In this document: positions 35,750 to 47,572 of the stretch, one piece after another
How the letters are laid out: the number at the start of each line of letters is the position of its first letter
How positions within the stretch are numbered: position 1 is the stretch's first letter
The notes under the pieces: generated by a model
Told to the model about the DNA's origin: nothing
The model's database searches: none
What the model saw: only the letters and a program-made list of their open reading frames with translations
From: Hymenopus coronatus
Lineage: Eukaryota > Arthropoda > Insecta > Mantodea > Hymenopodidae
Direction of reading: 5' to 3'
Assembly: GCA_030762935.1 (NCBI GenBank)
Contig: CM060900.1
Location: 374,003,132 to 374,067,131, forward strand
DNA length: 64,000 nt
Position numbers and translations under genes: made by a program

Positions 35750-36375
35750 TACATACCTCTACCTAAATGGCAATTGAACCTAATGGCTTTCCAACTAACA
35801 AGTGAGTGAGGAACTCAGTGACAGTTTGCAGCTATAGTTTAATCATTCATCAAACTGGTGGATGGCAGCTTCCAACAGTTTTCATATTCGTGCCTGGGGA
35901 GAGAAGCTTTCGTCCTCTCTTGTACTACTTAACAAACTAAGATCTGTTTGGAAAACACAGCACCCAAGCTTACTCCATAGAAGGACACAAATCAAATAGT
36001 AGGATTAGAGGGTTATGTTCTCAAGACAAGTTGCTCTTTAAGATGCCAAAAATGTTCCTGAAGATGGAGCCCATGAAAATCTTAGAAATGATAACAAATA
36101 CAAACCCCAAGCTAAAAACAGAAGCCTGGAGAGTTATCAGTTAAAAACATGAATCCACTGGTTAAACTCTGGTGTGCACTGTTGGTGGAAATACTCTCAG
36201 AATGATTAAGTCCTCAGGTGGCAGGGCATTTCTAGAGTGGGTTGTCATTTGCTCTACAAGTTCATCTATCAGCCACCAGAGAAAGGAGAGGGGTCCACAG
36301 AAAATACCAACAACAGGCCGGCCAGTCGAAATCTGTTGATGATGTAGGCAACATACGCCTTCGAAACATGTCCAG
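35750..36375 (+). pseudogene. DUF4780-like retroelement ORF remnant with hammerhead-like tail
   Basis: The plus strand, across several frames, gives a GREAFVLSC-like block (from the CCTGGGGAGAGAAGCTTTCG region) and MEPMKILEMITNTNPKLKTE. AWRVIS, TLVCTVGGNTLRMIKSSGG and RAFLEW follow. The order NPxLxTxxWxV...LxxxVDxxSxxxLxxxGxxAF is that of DUF4780, a domain found in retroelement-associated ORFs of invertebrates. Upstream sequence (35.0-35.7 kb) is lysine-rich and may be the rest of the ORF. Immediately after the domain, at 36335-36373, lies TTGATGA...CGAAAC, reminiscent of a hammerhead core. Stops are frequent, so the copy is dead. Confidence 0.55.
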
Positions 36376-36661
36376 GTAATTTATTACTTAGTGAAGCAAT
36401 TCAAGTGTAAATTCAACTCGTTTTATCCAATGTGTAATTATGCTTTACTGTGTACCACTTCCAGTATTTTGATTTTTTTGATCACTTCATACGTAGTTGG
36501 GATTCATCTCAAATGTTATGGCCAGTATATCACTCTAGAAAATCTTATAACTTTGGTTGGCTCAATTTTTTCAATGGAATGTTCACACTAACCATCACCT
36601 TACAGAGCTCTTTGAAAAAGGCATTTACTGGATGGCGGTTAGAAGTTTGCCCTAGAAGAAC

Positions 36662-36859
36662 CTAAGAATACGTTTTATTTTTAGCATTCACTACAGCTTT
36701 TGTATGCTTTTCACGTCCAATGTGCTGTTGCACAGCAAAGCATTTATCTGTACTTATTTTAATGTTGCACACTTTACAAAATAGAACACTTCCATCTGTT
36801 GTAAATACATCTTTCCCGAACTCATTTACTGGTTGGTGTAAAAACACTCTTTTTGTCAT
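36662..36859 (-). pseudogene. hAT-type BED/CGGBP1-like zinc finger remnant
   Basis: The minus strand frame reads PVNEFGKDVFTTDGSVLFC and KVCNIKISTDKCFAVQQHI followed by GREKH. This is a C-x2-C...H-x4-H finger at the N-terminus of hAT-related transposases and CGGBP1. The stop follows after 65 codons. No catalytic core was recognised in the sequence below 36662, so it is a 5' fragment or a deleted copy. Confidence 0.75.
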
Positions 36860-37939
36860 TTTTACTGCATTGGATTACTTTACTAGAAAGATGTATCTAT
36901 ACTGAAGCTAAACCTCTCCACATCAAGATACAGCTGATGGTGCATGACTTGTAATTCCACTGTCATCTGTCACTAGCATTTCCAAGAATGTTCATAAAGA
37001 ATGGTATAAATACATTTAATATATCATGCACCATAAGTATCCCAGCATGCACTTGGTGTATTTACATTGCTAGCACATGAACTGCTTTTCTCTAAGAACT
37101 AGTAAGTCTTGATGGTATGTTGGAAGTTGAGCCGTGGATTTTCTCTGAGTAATGCTCACACTGCTGATGCAAATGCATACCTTCCAGACATATTCTCCTG
37201 GCAGGAATGCAGTATGTATAACAAGGTCTGCCCTCAGGTGTTGTGATCTCTGAAATACCCATGTCACTCTTATGCTAAGTTTAATCTTGTAATCATATTG
37301 AATAACAAAGGCACAGAATTGGTTCTGTTTTCTGGAAAAGTGCCTACTTAGACCATTTTCATATAACTATGAGTATTGCTTGTTGCTTTGTTCAGCTATG
37401 AAAAATATTACTTAGTTTAAATTTAAAATATAAAATCCAAAAGTAGGAAAAATGCCCAAAAATGATAAATAACATGAAGTATTGACTTTTCAAGTCAAAA
37501 TGGAGAAAAGTGCAACATAAAACTACGTATTTCTGATGTGTTACTACTTAAAATGCATATTTATACCACTGGGCATTGCTCTTATCTGAACAAAAGATAT
37601 ATTACATTTCATCAACATCCTTCCCCTATCAATAATGTATGCAACAAACAGCCACAAAACCACCAAACTACCCATTCTTTTGTAAGACAACTTATGCATA
37701 AGCATCATCATCTTCGCCATCCTCTTTGTTGTTGCTGTTGTTGTGATTGCCTGCATTTGCATCAATTTGTTCGATGGAGCAGATGCTGTTCACATTTCTA
37801 GGGTTATCTGACTCTCAACATATTGTGAACACCCACAATGTATATACACGAATCATTACTGCAGTTCACTATGGTTTCAAATTGTGATATTTAGCTACAT
37901 CTAATGGATATTTTATCAAATTTGAGCAAGTCAAAGAGA

Positions 37940-38740
37940 TCCCCAGAAGCTACTGGAGCATTCTGTGATTGAAAAGCTATGTGTGGGCTACATCCCTCCG
38001 AACGGCACAGTATATATTGATACTTACTTTAACTCTTTTCCCCAATTTGAATCTCTTACTTTAAATGGAATCAAACACATAGGTTACCTTGAGAAATGAC
38101 CGCTTTCAGAAGGCACCCACCCATGTCAGATATAAAGAAGCCACCACTTATGTGTTATGTGATACAAAAAAATTCTATCAATCTAGTAAGATGGAACGAC
38201 AATATCCAAGTGACTCTGGGGACATATGTAGAGGGTGTAGGCATATTAGGTGAAAGGGACATATGTAGAGGATGTAGGTGTATTATCTGTAATGTGGAAA
38301 AGTGAATCAAGAAACAAAGTTTCCATACCGTGCCTTCCCTTGTACAGGAATATAATCACCATATAGGAGGCATAAATCTTTTTGACATTCTATGAAACTA
38401 ATACCACATTTGCATAAGATCAAAGAAATGATAGTGGCTGTTGATCAGCTTCTGCCTAAATGGTGCTGTTGTGAATATGTGGATCTTATAACAGCAGCTA
38501 AATAGCAGCTCATTGGAATTTACCAGATGTATCACCTTTCAATTCTGAACCTTGCCCAACATTGAAAAGCCAAGAGGTGTGAAGGCAGGATTTCTATCAC
38601 AGTTGTAAGAAGACATCAGATTTGATAATGCTGGAAACATGACTGAGGAGCAGAGCACCCAAATAAAATAAGTGCAATGTGGTAAATGCACAAAATTTCA
38701 CTTTTAAAATGTAATGTGGGACTCCATCCAAAGCAGTGTT
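37940..38740 (+). pseudogene. piggyBac transposase remnant 1
   Basis: The plus strand reads YIDTYFNSFPQFESLTLNGI with KHIGY, matching the piggyBac FDNYFTSxxLLxxLxxxGxxxxGT block. Next come VRWNDNIQVTL, matching the usual W-x-D-x-x-x-V-x-x-L-x-T, and VQEYNHHIGGINLFD, the YNxxMGGVDxxD motif that carries the last catalytic aspartate. Frameshifts and stops interrupt it throughout. The N-terminal part is not recognisable. Confidence 0.85.
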
Positions 38741-38777
38741 TTATTTTGTATCAACAGCGTTAAGAATACTAAGCACC

Positions 38778-39030
38778 ATTTTTTTTTTTTTTTTTTTTTT
38801 TTTTTGGTGGCTGAACATCCTTTAACCTGGTTGGTCATATCGGACAATGAATGGAATTGGTGAAATGATGCTCAAATGATCCCAGGGTCCATGGAGCTTA
38901 AGGTTACTTGACATTTGTCTTCACAGGATAAGGGAAAACCCTTATCCTGGTAACTCCCCTAGGTGAGATTTGAACTCACGACCTGTTGAGTGTGAAGCAG
39001 ACATGATGCTACTACCACACTGCCCAGGCA
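38778..39030 (-). repeat. SINE family 3 (tRNA-derived) with poly-A tail
   Basis: On the minus strand a tRNA-like head has an A box in GGCAGTGTGGTAGTAGCA and a B box in GTGAGTTCAAATCTCACC. A body of about 170 bp follows, ending in an A run of about 26. Body sequence differs from the other two SINE families in the window. A short ACCATT occurs on both flanks but is too short to be sure of a target duplication. Confidence 0.7.
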
Positions 39031-39639
39031 GGCTGATGAACCATTATTTTTGTCACACATCCTATTTTTACAAAGTCTTATTTTATAAATATAATGTATT
39101 ACAGTTATTTTGGTTGTTCAACAATTTGATTTTGCCAGGTAGGTATCTTTAGCATATAAACAAATAATGTATCCTTAAAATATAAATAACAATGAACATT
39201 ACAATATCTGAAAAGTAATATTACATTTTTACTTCATTTATTCATGTAATGAATGATAATCACAAAAATTCAACATTTTACATGTGATAAAAATGTGTAA
39301 GAAATTTTACCCCCTACTGCCCACCATGTGATACATCATATGTAAAAACAATAATTATGAATTTAAGGCCACCATCAAAACTTTACATTCAGAGTATGAT
39401 TATTAACCCATGTGAGTAGTAGATCTCTAAGTTTATCAAAATCTAAAAATAAAAATAAATTATTACTGGGATATAATAGATTAAGGCAGAAGTTAGTCTT
39501 GCTGCCTATAAGTTATTTAATACAGATAACTGGATAAATGACAGTCATGATTATGGACGTATCCTGGTCAAAGAATGAAACTCAATTACAACAATGAGAC
39601 CTGATCTTAATAACTGAATATTGCTTTGACCACTCTTTC

Positions 39640-40495
39640 AAGATCTAGATAGGCACCTGGCAAGACTGATCTTGTAAATGATCACAAATATATTCCAAAA
39701 CCATCTGAAATGGTTTATAGAGATGCAACACATTCTGGTGCAGGAATTTTTGTTCCTTTACAAGCTTCAGTCTTGTGTTTCAGGCAAACATGTGGAATTC
39801 TTGCCTATGCACAAATAGGTTTAAAAAATTTTACAAAGATAAACACCTACTTATCCTTTTTGTTAGCCAAGTTACCTTAAAATCATTAAATTCACACCAA
39901 TTCAAACCAGAATTGCTGTGAAAGTATGTTCAAACCTTGAAATCACTATCACAGCACAACTCTGTGGTACTAGGATTGGGTCATGAGAGCATTGAGGGCA
40001 ATGAAAGAAATGATCAATTAGCCAAGAAGAGAATCAAAAACTTCTATAGTGCACCTGAATCTTTCTGTGGTATAAGCAAATCTAATGCTAGAACCATAGT
40101 AATAAAATGGACCAAAGAAAAACATATATAAGGATGGAAAAATCTCTCTGGCCAAACACCATACAATGCATAGGTAGTTAAAGGATCCAAAATGCCTTCA
40201 CAGACTGCTTCTATATTTAAGCAGAAGTAGCATCAGGAAATCAGTTGGATTAATAACTGGACATGGCTAAGTACTTCAAAAAGCACCTACGAACTCTGGT
40301 ATCCCCTAAGAGGATACCAACTGCTGATTTTGTGAGCAGCTTAATTAAACTGCCAGTCATTTAATATTAGATTGCAAGGTCCTGAGGAGAAGATTTGAAC
40401 TCTTTGGGCCTTCAACATTGGATAGATCCAAAGATCCTATCTCAGGAAAGAGAATCCTGAAGCTAATAAGCTCCGAGGAACTTGAATTCCTATGA
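39640..40495 (+). pseudogene. LINE (I/Jockey-type) RNase H and C-terminal domain
   Basis: The plus strand starts with VYRDATHSGAGIFVP (RNase H first catalytic block, D then G-S-G-A-G). After a gap, LSQHNSVVLGLGHESIEGNE and RNDQLAKK give the GHxGIxGNExADxLA block. PESFCGISKS follows. Beyond a stop it continues frame-broken to CKVLRRRFELFGPSTL and KLISSEELEFL-stop, the usual C-terminal end of these polymerases. The CxxC..H..C motif is degraded. The element is 5'-truncated and dead. A (CTA)n repeat 75 bp downstream may represent the microsatellite-like tail of the LINE. Confidence 0.85.
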
Positions 40496-40570
40496 TAGGA
40501 AATATGGATAGCACAAAAGATTTTTAGATCAAAATGTGAAAGCTCCTAATCTCTCTTGTATCCCCAAATA

Positions 40571-40636
<66 letters not shown>
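40571..40636 (+). repeat. (CTA)n microsatellite
   Basis: About 22 TAC/CTA units lie directly downstream of the LINE remnant and may be its 3' tail. Confidence 0.96.
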
Positions 40637-40939
40637 AACTACTTAACACAAATACTCATCAAAATAGTGGTAAACTTAGGAATACCTTTTTTAATAAATT
40701 GTCTCTAGCCAATAAAATCACCTGCAAATTTAGAATATTTAAAAAGATAGCTTTGGCAAACTTGCTACACCACTGCTTTAATTCTGTTAATGAATTTATG
40801 AAACATTTTCATCAGTCTCATATTTCTGAACTAAATGGTATATATATTATTTATATTATTTATTGCAACAATAACAACTCCCCATATTTATGGGCTGCCA
40901 ACAAGTACAGAGTAAAGCAGGCAAATTATAAATTAACTA

Positions 40940-42245
40940 TCTAAAAAAAAAAAAAACTTGAAACTCTTCTATAAAGATAATGAACTATCGACAGTTTTCA
41001 TTGTATAGCAATCGAAAAGAAAACTAAATGCAGCAAAAGGATTATTAAACATAGGTAATATAAAATTAACATACATTAAGTAATTTATAACTAAGAACTA
41101 TAGACTGTGGAAATACTAAATATGGTTATTATACAAATGATTTCGAAGAAGAGAAATTGAACCTCTTATTGCAGATATGGTAATTTCTTTTATTTTTCCC
41201 TTCTTCAATCCAAATTTCTTCCAGGTATTGAAAAAATGTAAAGGAATGGTGCCCCGAGCTCCGACCACAGACCAATTATCTCCATAATATTCAGATCATA
41301 TTTTGCCTTGAAGTACGGTTTATGCAATCTTTGAAAATAATGATATGTTTTATAAACCATGACTTGTCCATATTGGATGTTTCGTTTAGCTGTGACATGT
41401 AAATAATTATTGTATTTAACTAGAACTGAAAACTAACAACTTGACCTGTCTTATATCATAATAGCCGTGTACATGTTTTACAAGATGAATAAATTATCTA
41501 TCTGTAAAACAATATTTAGAGAGATTTATTTTATGTTACTCAAATTATTTAATATGGTGTTAACAATTGTCACTATCTCAGGTTACCAATACACAGGATT
41601 AATTATTTGCTTGTATACCAGAAGTTTAATAATTTTGTGCTATGATACTAAGTAGCCTTACATTTATGGCATATATGAATTATGAGTATCATACAGATTC
41701 CTATAAAAGGATGAAATAATTTTTTAAAGCTTTAAAAATAAAAAAGTTAACTTATATATATATATATATATAAAATGCATAAAATTCTGTATCTCTTTGC
41801 ATGAAAGTTGAATTCATGGCAAGCTGTATTTGAAAAAAAATCACATGCTGAGAACAGAAGCTACATTTGACTTACTTCAAGAACAAGCATTCTAAACTGT
41901 CTGGTTTGAATATTGGCCAGGATGAGGGCCTTTTTTGTTGTTGAAAACTTCTGTTTCAAAGACTGGTTATAATAAAGATATCACTTAATCTATTTGCATC
42001 ACATAACAAGCATACAGCTTGCAAATCAATAGATATATTTCATAAAAGGTGAAATGTGGCAAGTGCAAATCATGGTCTCAAATGAATGTGCTGTATGTGA
42101 AATGAAAGAATAATGATTATGTTTATTTCCAATCAGTGAAACACATAGTTTGCTGACATTACAGCAATAACCAAACTGATAAGGAAAGGTGAGACACCCA
42201 CAGAGAAGGTACAGAAACCGAGTGTCCTTGAGTACAAGAAGCAAA
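40940..42245. other. Intronic sequence, no recognised features
   Basis: AT-rich. A short (TA) run occurs at 41753-41772. No exon or classifiable repeat was found. Confidence 0.4.
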
Positions 42246-42256
42246 TGGGAGCTTTT

Positions 42257-42325
42257 TTTAAATATTTTTTTATAGTGTTTAACGCCTGCTTTCACTACCA
42301 TGGCACCGCAGGTGATAGTGAGGTT
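42257..42325 (-). repeat. SINE family 1, copy 2 (3' end only)
   Basis: TAGTGTTTAACGCCTGCTTT ... ATGGCACCGCAGGTGATAG is the reverse complement of the 3' end of SINE family 1. The rest is absent. Confidence 0.7.
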
Positions 42326-42368
42326 TCAATTTGTAAGATCATGTGATAGTTTTGTTTCTTATAATATG

Positions 42369-42370
<2 letters not shown>

Positions 42371-42406
<36 letters not shown>

Positions 42407-42450
42407 ACTCTCTCTCTCTCACACATACACACACACACACAAACACACAC
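42371..42450 (+). repeat. (TC)n-(CA)n microsatellite
   Basis: About 50 bases of CT repeat are followed by about 30 bases of CA repeat. Translated frames here are not genes. Confidence 0.96.
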
Positions 42451-42624
42451 TCACAAATATATGCATATTCATTATGCCATTGTGTTTCATACATATTGCT
42501 GTACTGCTTAGAAATAGCCAGATCTATTGCATGGATTTTAAAGCCATCATTGCTAATCAGCTATTTCAAATCATGTCAATACCAGAGCTCGATATTTGAA
42601 GGTGACTGTCATGCCATTTAAGAT

Positions 42625-43125
42625 GCATGGGCAAGGCTTGGTTCCACCTTCATGGATATGTGTGTACACAAAATAATCGTTATTGGAGCTCTGAGAAACC
42701 TAATGTTGCTCATGAAGTACCCTTTCATGATCAAAAAATTTGTGGATGGTGTGCGTTTAGCAGAGAAAGAATTATAGAGCCAATTTTTTTCAAATCAACT
42801 GTTGATGCCTGTACACATGAGAATACAATTTTGTCCCATTTTTAGATAATTAACAGACAGGGAGTGTGATTTTGACTTTTTTCAACACGAATCTGCAACA
42901 GCTCACATGGACAATCTTACGAGAAGAATTGAAAGTGTGTTTCAGGACAGAATTATTGATCCCCTAACCTAATCCACTGCAATGTCTATCTCTGGGTTAA
43001 CTTAAAACATAAAGTGCACAAGACAACCCACACACCCTGGAAGAATAAAACAAAATATGCACCAGGAAATTGCTAGGATTTCTCAAGGTGAACTATGGAG
43101 AGTGATGGATAATCTCCTAAACAGG
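42625..43125 (+). pseudogene. Tc1/mariner-superfamily transposase remnant
   Basis: The frame AWFHLHGYVCTQNNRYWSSE with KPNVAHEVPFHDQKICGWCA is the first catalytic block of a mariner-like transposase (consensus DEAWFHLxGYVNSQNxRxWS...PLHDQKVGVWCA). After a frame break the next blocks follow: DFDFFQHESATAHMDN (usual FQQDxATxHTA, second aspartate position occupied by E), VFQDRIID, and EIARISQGELWRVMDNLLNR. The third catalytic block is degraded. It is a dead copy without visible TIRs and lacks the N-terminal HTH domain. Confidence 0.88.
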
Positions 43126-43796
43126 TGCCAAAAACAATGGCAGTGGCCAGTTTCAGTACCTCCTTTCATAAAGTTGCTAAGTACAGCCTTTCAAAGCAGT
43201 TTTAAAAATGTTATATGGTTTCATCCGTGACTGTCTATGAAAGTGGCAGATGACATCGATTGCTGAGGGCATGGACAGGTAAAATACTTCACAGACAGTT
43301 CATACTTTTGACTCACTGGTTATAATATACACCACTTTTCCACTGAATATTCCAACCACAAACAAAAGAGAAAAAATGAAACAAAAGGAATGTTCTATGG
43401 CAGTTTTGAGAAAAATTGCAAAAATGCTTCACAATGGAAAAAGTGTTACGTTGCCCTTCATTTGAAAAACTGTTTTGAGATCCACCATATCCAACAACCA
43501 CATTAGGTCATACAAAAATGCAACATTTCAGGAAAGAAACTTGATTGGTGGATTTTCTATGAATTTTTCAACGTTATAATGTGCAGCTCTACAGGGATAT
43601 AAATTACATTTCTGAGTTAGCTATGAGGGTTTTTAAATGAGATGCCAACAGATTAATTCCCATTCTGCTAAACCAACAGCAAACCATTGCATTCTCACCT
43701 TGCCTAATATGCCCTTGGGCAATTCATGGGAGCTATCCAGAGCCTAGCTTAAGAGGGGCCCAGACCTACCTTTGGGCAAAATACCCCTCACCAATA

Positions 43797-43985
43797 TCAC
43801 CTCTACTACCACTGCCGCTGCCACTGCCACCATTACCGATACCACCACTGCCACTGTCACCATCACTGCCACTGCCACTGCCACCGCCACCGTCATTGCC
43901 ATGGCCAACACCACCATCACCCCCACCACCTCCACCACCAATACTGCCACCGCAGCTATCACCACCACCACCACCACCACCACTA
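43797..43985 (+). repeat. Imperfect (ACC/GCC) trinucleotide tract
   Basis: Nearly 190 bases of CAC/ACC/GCC/ATC units give threonine-alanine or valine frames that are not genes. Confidence 0.95.
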
Positions 43986-44808
43986 CATGCTTCTTGTTAT
44001 AAAATAGCATATTCTTTAATCTACTCTTAATATTCTTTTACGAGTTGTTTTATTGCACCAATTAAAATAATGTATTAAGATAAAGTGGTACTTAAGTGGC
44101 TGGAGTTGAATAATACAATATTAATTAAAACAAAAATTTCAGGATTGTTTGTGATATAGACAGTATTAGAAGTTTTAGCCTAACACCTTTATTTGCTGAA
44201 TTATACTTGCAGATAAAATCCAGTTGTTGGTTTATTTAAAATGAGAGTAGAAGATTTTCATTGTAAATTCATATTTTGTCCCTATTCAGAGAATACTACT
44301 ATTCTACTTATAAATATATGTTTAAACTAAGTGTTTAGAAACTTATTTTCTGTAATATTATTGTGGTTTGTATGCTTAAGGCATTAAGTGCCAGGGAGGT
44401 CCCTCAGACCTGCAGTATGCAATTCTCATTAGACCATGATGGTTCGTATGAGCACTTTAAGATTTCTAAACCCTATGGTCAACTGAATGCTTGAACTGTT
44501 CAATAAACTGGACCCTGTGGACCTTATCTAATTCTTGCTGCCACTTGGGTGATATGGAGGTATAAATTTCAACATCCTAATATCTTAAGATAGCAAATTT
44601 TATTACAAACTGTGTTTAGATACTGTTACACAATACAAGTTAGTAAGGCTAACAATGGAAAGCTTCATTATCATTTTGAGCAAGAAATAGATTTACTTTT
44701 AATACACAAAGTATATAAATATAAAGCTAAAAGTATTTTTGAAATGTTCAGTTATTTAGCTAATATTGCGAGCAAAAGTAAGATTCTCCATCCTAATCCT
44801 CACAGTAG

Positions 44809-45059
44809 GTTTTTTTTTTTTTTTTTAGTGTTTAACGCCCGCTTTAACTACTTGTGGCACTGTAGGCGATGGCACTGATGATAAATGAATGAAGATGGAG
44901 CACTGGTGGAATGCAATGGCGGGGGAAACTGGAGAACCTGGAGAAAACCCGCTCCTGCGCCACTTCGTCCACCACAAATCTCACATGCGGTCGCTAGAGA
45001 TTGAACCCGGGCCATCTAGGTGAGAGGCGAATGGTCTAACCACTCAGCCATGGTGCAGC
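44809..45059 (-). repeat. SINE family 1, copy 3, full length
   Basis: On the minus strand the element runs from CTGCACCATGGCTGAGTGG (tRNA-like A box GCTGAGTGGTTAGACC) through CCCGGGTTCAATCTC (B box) to the shared body and GGGCGTTAAACACTA, and ends in an A run of about 16. It is flanked by an exact 11-bp target duplication, CCTCACAGTAG, at 44798-44808 and 45060-45070. It is the best-preserved copy and defines the family's ends. Confidence 0.95.
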
Positions 45060-45289
45060 CCTCACAGTAGCTGGTTTTTGTTCAATTTCCTTCAAGTTTA
45101 TTTTTGTAACATCCCTTATAATATTTTTGAAAATGAGTAAGTTTGTTATGCTTTTTCAGGATATGAGTATTTAAAGATTTGCATTACTTAGAAACCAGCA
45201 CCTGCTACAGTTGAGGGGGAGCTTTAAGAGGTTCATGTCAGAATACCAGAGCTTCTATGAGTTTTTTCTCTGAAATCGGAGAAATGGAG

Positions 45290-46628
45290 GGATTATCCAG
45301 TTTTACAAAGGAGATGAGGACTTACAACAGTTGTGAGAAATATTAGTTCACCAGCAACTTCTCTGTACCACTTTATTGTTCTTCTCAGGGTGTGTTGCAT
45401 TTTGCCATTTGATCTGAAATATATATGGTGTTTTTCCCCAGTTATAATCCATTTTTCAACTTGACCTATTTGTGTATTCACAATCACAGATTCACTACTG
45501 AGTTCTGTTGAAAGCATGAGAATATCTCGTCAATCTCTCCATTCTATTGCACCAAAATGATTTTCTTTGGCAATTATTTGTTCTCACTTCATTTTCTTAG
45601 AAACTACCTCATCTGCATTACTATTTGTACTAACATTTAGCATTCCTACCAGATGAGGTTTTCTGCTAGGCACTTTTCAGATAATTTCAGGACAATGTTC
45701 ATTAGTGCACAGCCATGTGAATCTTTTGCTCTTTTAGCATAAATGTTAAATGTATAGGTACCCACAATCACAATCACAACAAAACTTGAACAGCTTTACT
45801 CTGTATTTGTGTGCCTTTTGTGGGATATACTACTGTATTATTAGACAACTTCTAAATTGTACTAATGATGTGTCTATATAATACACCTGGCTGGACCTAT
45901 AAGCATCCTAAAAATTTTTAACATGCATATTTCCAAGCAACTATACTCGTAGTTGTACAAAGATCTCCTTAAGGATAAGGGCCATTATCACATTAATATA
46001 AAAATTTCAGTAAAATCTCAGGTGGTTTCTACTCATGGCCTTGGCTACAACACTGTGTTTTCACATTTTTTTTAAAATAATGCTGCATAGTCAGTATTTT
46101 CGTGAATCCCATATATCCTACTATTCCCAAAAATCTCTTTATCTCATTTTTATCTGTTGGTTGCCAAATATGAAATCTTGAACTACTGAAGATATCAGCG
46201 TTTGACTTCAGAAATTGTATGGTGTACATATTAGTGTCAATGACCATGTGTTCCAAAACACTATCATCAATAAAAAAAAGATAATTATATGGGTTCATGT
46301 CTACTAAAAGGGTATGCATTGGATTTACACTAGAAGGCACATTCATTTCAAAATTTAGGTGATTTCCAGTTGGATCTTTCCAAATTTTATGGGTAATCTG
46401 AAGCATTGGCAGAGCATCTCCATTTCCAGGAGGTGCAGCATTTGGATCATCCAGGATGGACTGAAATGAGTCAACTTCAACAGGGCTGTCATAGCTCAAA
46501 AAAAATATGGGTTCCCAAATTAAATTATTTGAAGAAAACATATCTTTTTCCTCCTCTTCCTTGGAATAACATGGATCTGTGAAGAGGAGGAATTGATATA
46601 GTGCAAATATCCATATTTTGAGATCCAT
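45290..46628 (-). pseudogene. piggyBac transposase remnant 2
   Basis: The first 199 codons are open and read through MNPYNYLFFIDDSVLEHMV, DTNMYT, and FHIWQPTDKNEIKRFLGIVG. This is the piggyBac N-terminal pattern (P-x-x-x-F-x-x-FFDDxxLxxIVxxTNxY...W.PTxxxEIxxFLGIxxxMG). After an eroded middle, the minus strand resumes with EWRD and ILMLSTELSSES (usual W-x-D-K-R-D-V-x-x-LST) and with LRRTIKWYREVAGELIFLTT, then VVSPHLL, the C-terminal helices. The middle, containing the first two catalytic aspartates, is too decayed to read. No TTAA-flanked ends were located. It is clearly separate from the plus-strand copy at 38 kb. Confidence 0.88.
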
Positions 46629-47209
46629 AAGGTTGCCAAGATTATTCAGAGCTTATTGTCAGTTATCTAGGTACTTATTCAGTGTCACATTCTTTTGCAA
46701 TTTCTAGAATCCTTCTAGAATGCGCATTCATTTTTTTTGCAGCTGCTTAATGCACTACAAGCATGAATACAACTATCTCTCTCAATAGTAATCAACAACC
46801 TAAACATTACAGATAAGGACCGCCAAACTAATGTAATGAACATCATGCAATTTGAGACAATAGTAGCTTTCTGAGGAGAAACAAATAAATTCTGCTTCAG
46901 TTACTTAGAATACATAACTACCTATGTATTTTAATCTGTTAAATATCTAACAGATTATTGCATACTCCTATGCAGACCCGCTGATCCCACAATAAAATGC
47001 TTGTCTGGGACAATGGTAGTTTCCAGGAATGCTCAGAATTACTTATAGCAATTGCATATAAAATCACCGACAAAGATAATCCTTGCAGTAAGCCAATATT
47101 TGGTGTGCTCGTTATTGAGTTGTGGAAAAGAACATAGTGATCTAGTGGCACTAATATTCAGTCAATTACTATCATGTTATTTTGGGGATTTCTATTTTAA
47201 ACATTAATT

Positions 47210-47370
47210 TCACACACATATTTATAATGCAAGTTATACTTCCAGACTTTAGGGAGGGTAGGGAATAATTCTGACTAAAGAAAAATTCACACTTCCATTT
47301 GGAATTGAACTACCTGGATTTGAAACAAGCATGCTAATCTCCAGATCAATAGAGACAGCGACCTTTATAA
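47210..47370 (-). repeat. SINE family 2, older copy
   Basis: ATACTTCCAGACTTTAGGGA ... TAGGGAATAATTCTGACTAA followed by a degenerate B box (CATTTGGAATTGAACTACCT) aligns with the copy at 51.4-51.7 kb. The head is badly eroded. Confidence 0.7.
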
Positions 47371-47572
47371 TTATTGTTCAACTTAATCACTATAATTATG
47401 ATTATGTAAAAATGCAGTTCATGGACATTTTGTAAACCTTTTTTAGGCAAAACATTTTTCTCTCTCTTTTAGGGAATGAAAGATTATCTCTGACAGAAAA
47501 AAATTCCCAGAATTTCACCATGTACACAGGGTATGAATATAGGTAAGAGATCCTTTTTCTCTGTAGCAGACC

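Noticed and set aside
40571..40636. CRISPR-like array
   Set aside because: It is a simple trinucleotide repeat without spacers, and the window is eukaryotic.
43744..44010. Threonine/alanine- and valine-rich open frames
   Set aside because: They are translation of a trinucleotide repeat tract only.
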